Shown here: positions 17,750-26,866 of the stretch, piece after piece
Layout of the letters: every line of letters begins with the position of its first letter
Numbering within the stretch: position 1 is the stretch's first letter
Assembly: GCF_017497975.1 (NCBI RefSeq)
Contig: NZ_JAGDEL010000011.1
Coordinates: forward strand, 108,380 to 172,379
Origin: Metabacillus bambusae
GTDB lineage: Bacteria; Bacillota; Bacilli; Bacillales; Bacillaceae
Direction: 5' to 3'
DNA: 64,000 bases
Program-made: the position numbers and the translations under genes
Notes under the pieces: model-generated
Database searches by the model: none
The model's input: the letters and a program-made list of their open reading frames with translations, nothing else
Told to the model about the DNA's origin: nothing

Positions 17750-18619
17750 ATGGACCATTATGAAGTAATAGAGAATGCTTTGATATATATTGAAAACAAT
17801 ATACAACAATCACTATCATTGGAGTCTGTTGCTAATACTTTCAACATGTCCAAATACTATTTTCATAGACTTTTTTCTGCCATGATGGGTTGTTCATTAA
17901 ACAATTACATACTATCTAGAAGATTGAATACATCACTAAAATTAATTCGTAACGATAACTTATCTCTAACAGATATTGCTTATCAGCTAAACTTTGGAAC
18001 TCAATCTTCATTCACCCGTGCTTTTAAACGCCAGTATGGTATAGCACCAAGCTCTCTTAGAGTGAAAGATAAAACCATTTCTCAAGTGCCAATACCTTCA
18101 GTGGTTAAAAGACACATTAAGAACATCAATGGTGATATTGTCACCGATTTCACCCTAACGGAATTCGAAACAATCAGGGTAAGCGGAATAGCCTTTGAGG
18201 TCGATCTAGCAACTGATGATTATAAGACGAAGATCCGTTCTCATTCAAAAATGCTATTAAATACCATTGATGAAACCATAAATGGACCATGTTATGTCAT
18301 TTATTCAGACTGTCAACCAAATTCAACCCGATTCAAGGTTCTTTTCGGGATTCCACATGATATACAGATAGATAAACCCTATTATTTTACCGTTGATATA
18401 CCGCAACTCTTTTGTGCCAAATTCCAATATCTTGGTGATCTACTTGTCATTGGAGATGTCTTAAAAACTGATTTTGCAAGATTTTTAAAAATCTCAAAGC
18501 AGGAAACGGAAAATTCACATATCGAACTCATACAAGTTTTTGATAACATTCACAATCTTGATTCAGCCTACCACATATATACACCTATCAAGAAACTACC
18601 TATTGATTCGGATTTTTAA
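17750..18619 (+). CDS. AraC family regulator with GyrI-like ligand-binding domain
   Basis: A 289-residue regulator. Two helix-turn-helix units fill residues 1-105 (LESVANTFNMSKYYFHRLFS and LTDIAYQLNFGTQSSFTRAF), so DNA binding is N-terminal; residues about 125-289 form a GyrI/BmrR-like domain of the kind that binds amphipathic small molecules. This order is the Rob/SoxS-with-GyrI type, often linked to drug or stress response. ATG at 17750 follows AAAAAGGAG; an upstream TTG frame start is unlikely. The neighbour is the divergent DUF4386 membrane protein. Confidence 0.9.
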   Translation: MDHYEVIENALIYIENNIQQSLSLESVANTFNMSKYYFHRLFSAMMGCSLNNYILSRRLNTSLKLIRNDNLSLTDIAYQLNFGTQSSFTRAFKRQYGIAPSSLRVKDKTISQVPIPSVVKRHIKNINGDIVTDFTLTEFETIRVSGIAFEVDLATDDYKTKIRSHSKMLLNTIDETINGPCYVIYSDCQPNSTRFKVLFGIPHDIQIDKPYYFTVDIPQLFCAKFQYLGDLLVIGDVLKTDFARFLKISKQETENSHIELIQVFDNIHNLDSAYHIYTPIKKLPIDSDF

Positions 18620-18868
18620 TTTAATGCTTTAAGGTAATCATACTCTCATTAAGCTCCTTTCTATTTTATAAAGTTATTCTGAATAATAATAAAATAACAA
18701 AATAGGGTTATTTAGACTTTCCAAATCTTGCTGTAATTAGTTAGAAAATCATCATAGGAATATTAGTACGAACAAGCACCTCTTTTGAGATACCTTTAAA
18801 TCAACTATTACACCATTTTTTTATTCGAAAATAATTAGTTATTTTTCACAGACTCAATAAGGGATTGG
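18620..18868. other. Intergenic stretch between AraC gene and rlmCD terminator
   Basis: No intact gene. On the minus strand at about 18,739-18,795 the frame reads KGISKEVLVRTNIPMMIF and stop, which resembles the last strand of UspA-type universal stress proteins. It is only 18 codons, so this is a weak hint of a lost gene. Confidence 0.35.
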
Positions 18869-18914
18869 GCAAGAAAAAGACCCCAAATTCGCAAAAGGTT
18901 TTTTTACGAAATTG
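18869..18914 (-). terminator. Rho-independent terminator of rlmCD
   Basis: On the minus strand GACCCCAATTTCG pairs with CGAATTTGGGGTC (one mismatch) across a 15-nt loop and is followed by TTTTT. Related hairpins occur at 16,738 and, decayed, at 4236. Confidence 0.85.
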
Positions 18915-18968
18915 GGGTCGGTTGGAGTAAAATGTTTATTTATATTTATTAAGACATATTTTTTTTGA

Positions 18969-20351
18969 TTACAACTTCAACGCTAACTGTGCTACACACT
19001 CCACATGAGTCGTATGCGGAAACATATCAACAGGCTGCACCTCAACCGTCACATATCCACCCTGTTCAAGCACATTCAAATCCCTCGCCAGTGTCCCAGG
19101 ATTACAGGAAACATACACCACCCGATGAGGCTTCATATCCAGTATTGTTTTAAGAAGGGCTTCATCACAGCCTTTTCTCGGTGGATCCACGACGATCACA
19201 TCCGCTTTGTTTCCCTGCTTGTTCCACTCAGGAATAACAACCTCAGCTTCTCCAACTGCAAACTCAGCATTTGTAATTCCATTTAGCACTGCATTTCGTT
19301 TTGCATCTTCTATGGCTTCTGGGACAATTTCAACACCAAACACCTTTTTCGCTTTTTGAGCAAGGAATAGCGAAATAGTTCCAATCCCACAATAGGCATC
19401 AATGACAGATTCCTTACCTGTAAGGCCTGCATATTCTAATGCCTTATCGTAAAGCACTTTTGTTTGCTCAGGATTAACTTGATAAAAGGAACGAGCTGAG
19501 ATGGCAAACTTCACATCGCCAATTTTGTCATAGATATATTCCTCTCCCCAGAGGACCTTTGTATCATCGCCGAAGATAACGTTTGTGCGTTTGTTGTTTA
19601 TATTTTGAACAATAGATTTTACTTGAGGAAATTGTTCGGTAATTTGGGAAATGATTTCATGTTTATGCTGAAAGTCATTTGTTTTCGTTACGAATACGAC
19701 CATCATTTCTTTTGTGACGAGGCCATAGCGTACCATTATGTGACGCAACCACCCTTTATGCTTTTCTTCGTTATAAGCTCGAATCCCGTACTGTTCACAT
19801 ATTTTCTTTACAGCCTGAACTACATCATCATTTTCAGCTTGTTGAATTAGGCATCGTTCCATGTCAATAATATCGTGGCTTCGTTTTTGATAAAAGCCTG
19901 CTACAAGTCCACCTTCTCGCTCACCTATAGGGACTTGTGCCTTATTTCGATAATTCCACGGATCATTCATTCCAAGTGTTTCGTGAACCTTTACTTTGTT
20001 AAGATCTAGCTTCCCGATTCTTGCAAGCACTTGCTCTACTTGCTTTTTCTTAAAGTTGAGCTGACCTTCATAACTAAAATGCTGAAGCTGACACCCTCCA
20101 CATTGAGAGTAGATTGGGCAGGGTGCTTCAATACGATTTTTACTTGTTTCATATAGCTCAATTAAACGACCAAAAGCAAATCCCTTTTTCACCTTAATCA
20201 CTTTAATTTTCCCACGTTCATCTGGGAGCGCATTTTCAACAAAGATAGGGAACCCCTCTACTTTTGCAACACCTGCACCTTCGTGAGTTAAGTCCTCAAA
20301 GGTTACTTCGTAATATTCATTTTTCAAAACGGGTGCTTGTAATTTTGGCAT
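18969..20351 (-). CDS. rlmCD: 23S rRNA (uracil-C5)-methyltransferase RlmCD
   Basis: A 460-residue enzyme of the RumA family that methylates uridines of 23S rRNA with SAM (positions 747 and 1939 for the B. subtilis enzyme YefA/RlmCD). An N-terminal TRAM domain (about residues 8-70) binds [18 protein letters not shown] (about 77-91) plus a later Cys ligate a [4Fe-4S] cluster; [14 protein letters not shown] is SAM motif I; DPPRKGCD and [14 protein letters not shown] hold motif IV and the catalytic Cys. ATG at 20351 has GGAAG before it; an ATG six codons upstream lacks one. Its position next to dgkB is conserved in Bacillus. Confidence 0.95.
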   Translation of the reverse strand: MPKLQAPVLKNEYYEVTFEDLTHEGAGVAKVEGFPIFVENALPDERGKIKVIKVKKGFAFGRLIELYETSKNRIEAPCPIYSQCGGCQLQHFSYEGQLNFKKKQVEQVLARIGKLDLNKVKVHETLGMNDPWNYRNKAQVPIGEREGGLVAGFYQKRSHDIIDMERCLIQQAENDDVVQAVKKICEQYGIRAYNEEKHKGWLRHIMVRYGLVTKEMMVVFVTKTNDFQHKHEIISQITEQFPQVKSIVQNINNKRTNVIFGDDTKVLWGEEYIYDKIGDVKFAISARSFYQVNPEQTKVLYDKALEYAGLTGKESVIDAYCGIGTISLFLAQKAKKVFGVEIVPEAIEDAKRNAVLNGITNAEFAVGEAEVVIPEWNKQGNKADVIVVDPPRKGCDEALLKTILDMKPHRVVYVSCNPGTLARDLNVLEQGGYVTVEVQPVDMFPHTTHVECVAQLALKL

Positions 20352-20410
20352 TTTGTTCTTCCTTTTCATGCAAACTAATTTTCTTATTTTATCATAGTAG
20401 ACTAACTAGA

Positions 20411-20568
20411 AACAAAAGCGCAAGCGCCTTGAACAGCCTCGGGCAAATAAGATGATTTAGAATAGAAGGCGTTCTTTGCCTTCAATTCTAAATTAGCTTA
20501 TGAGACCTCGAGGGGCTAGGTGCTGGAGCTGGATGTCAAAGCGGTATCCACAGTACTATAATTTTATA
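20411..20568 (+). repeat. Structured interspersed repeat, copy 2 (short subtype)
   Basis: Begins AAAAGCGCAAGCGCCTTG and ends GGTGCTGGAGCTGGATGTC, then CGGTATCCACAG. Inside, TTTAGAATAGAAGGC pairs with GCCTTCAATTCTAAA (one mismatch), and GCCTCG pairs with CGAGGGG, so the RNA folds into a long branched hairpin. Almost identical to copies at 28,390 and 36,623. This is the one good copy not placed after a same-strand stop codon. Confidence 0.85.
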
Positions 20569-20581
20569 AATGTCCTAAAAA

Positions 20582-20613
20582 ATAAAAAAACCTGGCCTGA
20601 TTCTGCCAAGTTT
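20582..20613 (-). terminator. Rho-independent terminator of dgkB
   Basis: On the minus strand AACTTGGC pairs with GCCAGGTT around AGAATCAG and runs into TTTTTT. Confidence 0.88.
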
Positions 20614-21525
20614 CTATTCCTCCATTTGTCTAGCTTTGTCAGATGACATCATCACATCAATATGCTGATAGAGGTTAACAAATTCTCCTGGTAGCAGGCC
20701 ACCGTATTCACCATCTAAGTTCAACTGCATTTTATCATTATTTGTAACCTTTACCCGATTCGCTTTTGTATAAATAATATGCTCATCATTTATATGTTCG
20801 CCTCTTAAAGCCAAACTCGCGACACGGATAAATTCGGCCAGGTTTGCCTTTTTTAAGATTAACAAATCAAACATTCCATCATTTAACTTGGAATCGGGTG
20901 CTAACTTTTCAAAGCCACCAACCGAATTCGTTAGCGACACTAGGAATAGCATAATTTCACCTTGAAAAAGCTTGCCATCATATTCAATTTCCACTTCAGA
21001 AGGACGGATAGATGGTAGCATTTCCATTCCTTTTAAATAATAAGCAAGCTGCCCGACCATTGTTTTTAGCTTACTAGGCACTTCATATGTAAGCTCGGTT
21101 AAACGACCTCCACCTGCAATATTTATAAAATAATGATCGTTTACACGACCGATATCAATTTTTTGAGGCTCACCATTTAAAATTACCTCAACTGCTTGAA
21201 TGACATTATTTAATGGAATCCCAATCGCTCTTGCAAAGTCATTAGTTGTTCCAACAGGAATGACTGCCAGTTGTGGCCTTTCTTCAAGCTCAGCTATTCC
21301 ATTAACTACCTCATTAATTGTCCCATCTCCACCTGCTGCTACGATCAGATCGAAGCCTCGTTCACCTGCAACCTTAGCAGCTTGAATTGCATCTCCTTCA
21401 CAAGTTGTTGCATGGCATGATGTTTCATACCCAGCTTGTTCGAATTTTTGCAATACCTCGGGTAAATGCTTTTTAAAAAGCTCCCTACCTGAAGTTGGAT
21501 TATAGATAATTCTTGCCTTTTTCAT
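20614..21525 (-). CDS. dgkB: Diacylglycerol kinase (lipid kinase DgkB)
   Basis: A 303-residue soluble lipid kinase that phosphorylates diacylglycerol to phosphatidic acid, recycling the lipid left by lipoteichoic acid synthesis. ARIIYNPTSGRE (about residues 4-15) opens the DAGK catalytic domain, and AAGGDGTINEVVNGI (about 64-78) is the GGDGT ATP-binding motif. Length and order fit YerQ/DgkB. Two ATGs lie three codons upstream; the ATG at 21525 gives MKKARIIYNPTSG, the conserved N-terminus. Synteny with yefA supports the name. Confidence 0.95.
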   Translation of the reverse strand: MKKARIIYNPTSGRELFKKHLPEVLQKFEQAGYETSCHATTCEGDAIQAAKVAGERGFDLIVAAGGDGTINEVVNGIAELEERPQLAVIPVGTTNDFARAIGIPLNNVIQAVEVILNGEPQKIDIGRVNDHYFINIAGGGRLTELTYEVPSKLKTMVGQLAYYLKGMEMLPSIRPSEVEIEYDGKLFQGEIMLFLVSLTNSVGGFEKLAPDSKLNDGMFDLLILKKANLAEFIRVASLALRGEHINDEHIIYTKANRVKVTNNDKMQLNLDGEYGGLLPGEFVNLYQHIDVMMSSDKARQMEE

Positions 21526-21952
21526 CCCCATCATCCTATTATCTAAAGAATGTATTTTGCATATTTACACTACCGAGATAGTATAAAAAATATAAACTAA
21601 TGCACTCACCATATAGACTCTGCAATAAGCCAAAATTTTATGGTGGTCAATCAATAACAACTTTATTTATATGTACAAGTATCGCAATTAATAGCTATAT
21701 CAATAATGTGCCCAATTTAAGCGACAACAAAACTTCTTTTCCGTTTAATGCCCAACTATTATTATCACCATGTTTTTAAAGAAAAGTAAAGTTTTTAATT
21801 ATCAATTTCACCAATTGTTCTTTTTATAATGTTTCTTTCATCCCCCACTGAACGTTAGATCACTTATTACCTGCTAAGAATGGAGAAAAGCACTGAAGTA
21901 AATTGAAAATTTTGCTAAAATAGGAGAAAAGGTAACAGAGCGGAGGATTATC
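21526..21952. other. Intergenic stretch between divergent dgkB and AAA ATPase genes
   Basis: AT-rich, with promoter capacity for both directions. I found no open frame with a binding site and no clear hairpin or repeat. Confidence 0.5.
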
Positions 21953-22711
21953 ATGAGTATGTTTAATCAGCAATATATTAGAGGTATAAAGCTCAAAAAA
22001 GACGAGGTTCCTTCATTTAATACCTATCCTTTTACCTTACCTAGCATTAAGTCCCTAAATGAACTATCCCTTCACCCTAACGTAACCTTTATTATAGGCG
22101 AAAACGGGATGGGTAAATCTACATTATTAGAGGCCATCGCGATTTCAATTGGTTTTAATCCAGAGGGAGGATCATTGAATTTCAACTTCACAACATATGA
22201 TTCTCATTCCAGCCTTGAAAATTATCTCAGTATAACGAAAGGGGTAACGAAGCCTAAAGATGGCTTTTTCCTTCGGGCGGAAAGCTTTTACAATGTTGCG
22301 TCAAATATTGAAGAGTTAGATAATGACCCAGAATCGTATGGACCGCGTATTATAGACTCCTTCGGTGGAGTATCACTTCACGAGCAATCACATGGAGAAG
22401 CCTTCTTCGCAACCTTCACAAACCGCTTTCGAGGAAATGGAATCTATATTCTAGATGAACCAGAGGCTGCCCTTTCACCATTAAGACAATTATCAATGTT
22501 AACTAGGATTAATGATTTGGTGAATAAAAACTCACAATTCATTATTGCTACACACTCACCAATTATAATGTCCTATCCTAAAGCAAAAATTTTAGAACTA
22601 ACTGAATCAGGTATCAATGAATCGAGGCTAGAGGATACAAATCATTATTCGATTATGAAGCAATTTTTTGATGATAGAGAACGATTAATCCATCATTTAT
22701 TAAAGGAATAA
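21953..22711 (+). CDS. AAA family ATPase (ABC-type, stand-alone)
   Basis: A 252-residue ATPase of the ABC/AAA_21 kind without membrane segments. Walker A is GENGMGKST (residues 49-57), the Walker B region is YILDEPEAALSP (about 168-179), and the switch His lies in IIATHSPIIM (about 198-207). A canonical LSGGQ is replaced by SHGEAFFATF (about 143-152), as in RecF/AbiEii-like and YbbN-region ATPases. Such proteins occur both as housekeeping orphans and as parts of defence or DNA-repair systems; no partner gene is here. GGAGG stands at good spacing before the ATG. Confidence 0.75.
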   Translation: MSMFNQQYIRGIKLKKDEVPSFNTYPFTLPSIKSLNELSLHPNVTFIIGENGMGKSTLLEAIAISIGFNPEGGSLNFNFTTYDSHSSLENYLSITKGVTKPKDGFFLRAESFYNVASNIEELDNDPESYGPRIIDSFGGVSLHEQSHGEAFFATFTNRFRGNGIYILDEPEAALSPLRQLSMLTRINDLVNKNSQFIIATHSPIIMSYPKAKILELTESGINESRLEDTNHYSIMKQFFDDRERLIHHLLKE

Positions 22712-22775
22712 TCTTAAAGGATACATCCCCGTCCATTGCTACTAACGCTTGGCTTTAGCTAATCACTTAACAATT

Positions 22776-22950
22776 AGAAAAGCGCAAGCGCCTTGATCAT
22801 CGCCGTACAAACTGGAGGAGCATCGACTGAGATAAAGGAAACACGGTAAGCGTAAGCGAACCGATGTTGACTTATCGTAGGGAGATGATCTGAAGTTTGA
22901 TAGGCGATAGGCGCTGGAGCTAGACACCAAAACTAAGTACAAAAACTTAT
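22776..22950 (+). repeat. Structured interspersed repeat, copy 3 (long subtype)
   Basis: Begins AAAAGCGCAAGCGCCTTG, contains GAGATAAAGGAAACACG as in copy 1, and ends GGCGCTGGAGCTAGACACC. It lies 66 nt downstream of the AAA ATPase stop in the same orientation. Confidence 0.8.
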
Positions 22951-22965
22951 ACTTTCTTACCTTGC

Positions 22966-22997
22966 AAAAAGAACCCTACTTAAAAAAGTAGAGTCCT
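22966..22997 (-). terminator. Rho-independent terminator of the ykaA-pit operon
   Basis: On the minus strand GGACTCTACTT pairs with AAGTAGGGTTC (11 bp with G-U pairs) around TTTTT and is followed by TTTTT. Confidence 0.82.
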
Positions 22998-23050
22998 TTA
23001 TTAAATTTATATAGTAGAAATCAATCTATAAGTACTCAATGTAATTCATC

Positions 23051-24049
23051 TTAAAAAAATAAATTTAATATTTGATAAGTAATTCCTGCTAAAATAGCTG
23101 AAATTGGTAAAGTGATTACCCATGTTATAACAATTTTTCGAGCTACTCCCCATTTTACGCCTTTTACACGTTGAGCAGAACCAACCCCCATAATAGCAGA
23201 AGAGATAACATGAGTTGTACTAACTGGGAGGTGAATGGTAGTCGCTCCGAAAATAATTAGTGCTGAAGCTAGATCAGCCGCTGCACCATTTACCGGACGA
23301 ATTTTCATAATTTTCCCGCCAACCGTTTTAATGATTTTCCAACCACCAATAGACGTACCAACTCCCATTGCAGTCGCAGCTGAAATACGAACCCACATCG
23401 GAATATCAGCAGAAGTTTGATAATTTGCCGCAATAAGCGCCATTGTTATAATCCCCATTGCCTTTTGAGCATCATTTGTTCCATGTGTAAAGGATTGTAG
23501 AGCAGCTGTCCCAATTTGAAATAATCTAAAGCCTTTATTAGATTTGTATAAATTCGTTTTTCTGAAAAGAACAGCAAATAGACTCATCATGACAAATCCA
23601 AAAGCTAAAGCCAAGAATGGTGAAATAAGTAGCGCCTGAAGGATTTTGATAAATCCATTCCAATTCAGGATACCAATACCTGCTGCTGAGATAGCTGCGC
23701 CTGCTATTGAACCAATCAAAGCATGGGAGGAGCTACTTGGTATACCATAATACCATGTGATAAGATTCCAAGCTATCGCGGCAATAAGAGCCGCTAAAAT
23801 GACAACTGAACCATTATCAAGTGCAAAAGGATCCACAATATCCTTTGTTATCGTTTTAGCCACACCGGTAAAAGTTAAAGCACCGACAAAGTTCATGACA
23901 GCAGCTAAAATAATTGCTTTTCTTGGTGACAAAGCACGTGTAGACACAGAAGTTGCAATAGCATTTGCTGTATCATGAAATCCATTGATAAAATCAAATG
24001 CTAACGCACAAATAACAACTAAGATTGTTAGTAATAGAAGTGTATCCAT
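23051..24049 (-). CDS. pit: Low-affinity inorganic phosphate transporter (PiT family)
   Basis: A 332-residue membrane transporter with about ten hydrophobic segments. It carries both copies of the PiT signature: DFINGFHDTANAIATSVSTR (about residues 19-38) and, in the second half, FTHGTNDAQKAMG (about 186-198). It imports phosphate, probably as a metal-phosphate complex with protons. It is 19 nt downstream of a DUF47/PhoU-like gene, the usual Pit partner, and ends in a terminator. Confidence 0.95.
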   Translation of the reverse strand: MDTLLLLTILVVICALAFDFINGFHDTANAIATSVSTRALSPRKAIILAAVMNFVGALTFTGVAKTITKDIVDPFALDNGSVVILAALIAAIAWNLITWYYGIPSSSSHALIGSIAGAAISAAGIGILNWNGFIKILQALLISPFLALAFGFVMMSLFAVLFRKTNLYKSNKGFRLFQIGTAALQSFTHGTNDAQKAMGIITMALIAANYQTSADIPMWVRISAATAMGVGTSIGGWKIIKTVGGKIMKIRPVNGAAADLASALIIFGATTIHLPVSTTHVISSAIMGVGSAQRVKGVKWGVARKIVITWVITLPISAILAGITYQILNLFF

Positions 24050-24068
24050 AATTATTATTAACGCTCCC

Positions 24069-24689
24069 TTATGCGTTACGCATGATAATAGTTTCGATTG
24101 TATTCGCTACATCTTGGCAGCTATCTGTAACTTTCTCAAGCATTTCATATATTTCCTTATGTTGCATAATTTTAATTGGATCTTTTTGTGTAGCAAATAA
24201 ATTTTTAATAGATACCCTTAAAAGCTCATCACTTTTTGATTCGATATCCTTAATTTTAATTGCATGTGCCCTCATATCAAGCAATTTCTTGTTTGATAAT
24301 AATTCCATCGCTTTTGTAACTTCAATGGTACTATCGTAAATATAAGCTACAAATTTATCGATGTGCTCATCAAATTCTGTAAAAGAGAACATTTCATAAT
24401 AGGCTACACATTGCTCTAAGCCATCCAATATATCATCCATTTTCATTGCTAACTGTAAAATATCTTCGCGTTCAATTGGTGTAATAAAGGTCTTATTTAA
24501 GTCAACAATCAACTCATGTATGTAAGTATCACCTTTACTCTCATAGTTTTTCATTACTGATGCTATTTCTTTTAGATCACTAACATTTTTCACTTTTAGA
24601 TCAACTAAATATTTTGCAGATTCTTCTACATTTTTAGCAACCGTTAATATCTTCTCAAAAAACACATCTTTTTTTGATCCAAACACCAT
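24069..24689 (-). CDS. ykaA: DUF47 family PhoU-like protein (YkaA), Pit accessory
   Basis: A 206-residue, wholly helical cytosolic protein of the DUF47/PhoU-like family (YkaA in B. subtilis). Acidic metal-binding helices can be seen around EIASVMKNYESKGDTYIHELI (about residues 40-60) and KIKDIESKSDELLR (about 145-158), the two E-x-x-x-D repeats of PhoU domains. Members of this family sit beside pit and are thought to control or aid the transporter. ATG at 24689 follows GGAGGG at seven nt. Confidence 0.9.
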   Translation of the reverse strand: MVFGSKKDVFFEKILTVAKNVEESAKYLVDLKVKNVSDLKEIASVMKNYESKGDTYIHELIVDLNKTFITPIEREDILQLAMKMDDILDGLEQCVAYYEMFSFTEFDEHIDKFVAYIYDSTIEVTKAMELLSNKKLLDMRAHAIKIKDIESKSDELLRVSIKNLFATQKDPIKIMQHKEIYEMLEKVTDSCQDVANTIETIIMRNA

Positions 24690-24861
24690 TAGAAAACCCT
24701 CCATAGATTCTATCTATTTTTTTCTTCACCCAATGTCTTATTTTATTGCATTTTGTCGAATTTACAATATATTTATATAAAATTTACAAAACCTTTACAA
24801 TAGACCTTTGATTTTTATTTTTTTTTCAAAAAACGATTATTAATACATGAGCTTTATAGGC

Positions 24862-24888
24862 AAAAAAACAGAGGCTTTACACCTCTGC
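24862..24888 (-). terminator. Rho-independent terminator of the AI-2E family gene
   Basis: On the minus strand CAGAGG pairs with CCTCTG around TGTAAAG and is followed by TTTTTTT. Confidence 0.88.
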
Positions 24889-24912
24889 TAAAATAACGTA
24901 ATATCTATTCGA

Positions 24913-26049
24913 TTAATCATTATACAATTCACTTCTAGATTTTAACTCCTCAAACAAATGTGTAATAATAACCTTTAAAACTGCATATCCAGGTACTGCC
25001 AAAATAATCCCGATTACTCCAAAAAGATTTCCTGCTGTTAGGATAACAAAGATAATCGTAATTGGGTGGATATGAAGATTTCTTCCCATAATTTGCGGAG
25101 AAATAAATTTCCCCTCTATAAGTTGGACAACCGTCCAAACAATAATTAGTTTAAGCAGCATGATCGGTGAAGTAACAATCGCGATAATTAATGCTGGGGT
25201 AATCGCAATTGCTGGTCCTAAATAAGGGACAATACTTGTAAAAGCTGCTATAAGAGCTAACAAGGAAGCATACTCAAGGCCTATGATTAAAAAACCGATA
25301 AATAATAAGAACCCGATACAAAAACTGACGATAATTTGTCCTCTAATATAAAGGCTAATACTATTATTGATTTCCTTCATAACATCGAATGTCTGGCTAC
25401 GAAATGACACTGGCAATAAACTTAAAATATATTTAGGAAGTTTTTTTCCGTCCTTTAATAAATAAAACAAAATGAATGGCATGATAATTAAGGCTAAAAT
25501 AAAATCCTTGACTGCTCCTACAAAAACGCCAATTCCCATCCATGTATTGTTTACTATTTTTGAAACCTGATTAGAAATATTATTTGCTAGATCAGGCACA
25601 TTAATATTTAATGTTTTTTGGGCCTCATTAACAAACTGGCTTCCAACAATCTGTTCAATCAATTCTTCTACATCTTTCGTATATTGTGGAAAGCTATGAA
25701 CTAAACTCATAATCTGCTCTCGTAAAAAAGGGATAACAGATACAATTAATATGCTGATTAAGCCAATAATAACAAGATATAACAAAAGGATTGAATAGAC
25801 CCTTTTAACTTTTAATTTTTCAAGATAGTTAACGATTGGGTTTAACAAATAATAAAGCACTGTTGCCATCATAATAGGTAAAAGAACTGTTTTAAACAGA
25901 ACTTCTAATGGTGTGAAGATAAATGAGACCTCTCTAAAGATTAATATATTTATTCCGATTAATAATAAAATCATTAAAAAAAGCACAAATCGATTATTTA
26001 AAATTAGCTTTTTAAATATCTCACCTTTTGGATGACGTGAATTTTCCAT
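24913..26049 (-). CDS. AI-2E family transporter
   Basis: A 378-residue membrane protein with about eight hydrophobic segments and the family core [22 protein letters not shown] (about residues 265-286) and [15 protein letters not shown] [17 protein letters not shown] (about 312-328). The family was named after TqsA, linked to AI-2 export, but members move other solutes, including sodium with protons, so the substrate here is open. ATG at 26049 follows GAGGGG; a TTG codon directly before it is an alternative. It is a single-gene unit. Confidence 0.88.
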   Translation of the reverse strand: MENSRHPKGEIFKKLILNNRFVLFLMILLLIGINILIFREVSFIFTPLEVLFKTVLLPIMMATVLYYLLNPIVNYLEKLKVKRVYSILLLYLVIIGLISILIVSVIPFLREQIMSLVHSFPQYTKDVEELIEQIVGSQFVNEAQKTLNINVPDLANNISNQVSKIVNNTWMGIGVFVGAVKDFILALIIMPFILFYLLKDGKKLPKYILSLLPVSFRSQTFDVMKEINNSISLYIRGQIIVSFCIGFLLFIGFLIIGLEYASLLALIAAFTSIVPYLGPAIAITPALIIAIVTSPIMLLKLIIVWTVVQLIEGKFISPQIMGRNLHIHPITIIFVILTAGNLFGVIGIILAVPGYAVLKVIITHLFEELKSRSELYND

Positions 26050-26241
26050 CAACTTTCCCCTCTCAAATACTTCAAAACAATAGAACTCCTTATAGAAACA
26101 TAAGGCTTTCCTGTTTTAAGTTACATATTTATAGTACCTTTAATTTCGCAATGTTGTAAATCACTTTGGACACCTTAAACAATAAATACTTTCATTAATT
26201 TACATTAGACTATATAGCTAGCTAAGAAGCATATTGATTTC

Positions 26242-26281
26242 ATGTAACATAATCCTGTGTTATAGTTACATTATGTAACAT
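26242..26281 (+). promoter_or_regulatory. Perfect 12-bp inverted repeat around the promoter of the recombinase gene
   Basis: ATGTAACATAAT (26,242-26,253) and ATTATGTAACAT (26,270-26,281) are exact inverted copies separated by 16 bp. Between them lies TGTTATAGT, an extended -10 promoter element (TGnTATAGT). A smaller palindrome, GTTACATTATGTAAC, is nested in the right part. The site ends 16 nt before the recombinase ATG. It may be a repressor operator or the binding site of the recombinase itself. Confidence 0.6.
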
Positions 26282-26297
26282 AAAGGGGTAATTTTGA

Positions 26298-26855
26298 ATG
26301 AAAACGGTAGAAGCAATTAAAGATGAACAGCAAATTCTTTCAATTAAGTCTTACTTAGAGTGTCGCTCATCTCGTGATTACTGTTTGTTTATGCTTGGCA
26401 TAAATACAGGTATTCGAATCCATGATTTATTACATCTGCACGTAAAAGATTTTATGACCGAAACTGGTGAATACTATCATTACCTTCAATCATCGGTACA
26501 CACAAATCCTCCAGTCTACCTTAACTTACAAGTTCGTAACGCATTAAAATCCTGTATTTTAGATGGGTCACTAGATTATAACGATTTTCTTTTTAAATCA
26601 AGAAAGACCAACGATCCAATTACTCGTCAGCAAGCCTATCGAATTATTAATGAGGCCGCTAAACAAGCAGGGATTAGCGATTCAATTGGTACACACACGC
26701 TTCGTAAAACATTCGGATACCATGCCTATCGAAAGGGAATTGCCATCTCTCTCATTCAAAAAAGACTCCAGCACTCCACCCCTTCGGAAACACGACAATA
26801 TATAGGAGTGACAAACCAAACTGCAGTACAAATCAAGCTTGACGTAAATTTATAG
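26298..26855 (+). CDS. Short tyrosine recombinase/integrase (catalytic domain only)
   Basis: A 185-residue tyrosine recombinase. The catalytic set is complete: Arg40 (NTGIRIHDLL), Lys100 as probable beta-hairpin lysine, His133 and Arg136 (HTLRKTFGYH), His159 (LQHST) and Tyr168 (ETRQYIG). The N-terminal SAM-like core-binding domain of phage integrases and XerC/D is reduced to about 20 residues. Small enzymes of this kind (YoeC-like) occur as single genes in Bacillus; their target is unknown. GGGG precedes the ATG and a perfect inverted repeat covers its promoter. The antiporter gene follows 11 nt later and may be co-transcribed. Confidence 0.85.
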   Translation: MKTVEAIKDEQQILSIKSYLECRSSRDYCLFMLGINTGIRIHDLLHLHVKDFMTETGEYYHYLQSSVHTNPPVYLNLQVRNALKSCILDGSLDYNDFLFKSRKTNDPITRQQAYRIINEAAKQAGISDSIGTHTLRKTFGYHAYRKGIAISLIQKRLQHSTPSETRQYIGVTNQTAVQIKLDVNL

Positions 26856-26866
26856 AAAGTGAGTTG

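Noticed and set aside
20264..20455. Frames ending in ...NKSASALNSLGQ at several loci (also 360-542 and 36,474-36,665)
   Set aside because: They are read-through of the AAAAGCGCAAGCGCC repeat, not shared protein domains.
26298..26855. Prophage or integrative element around the tyrosine recombinase
   Set aside because: No phage genes, tRNA, att-like direct repeats or excisionase nearby; neighbours are housekeeping transporters.
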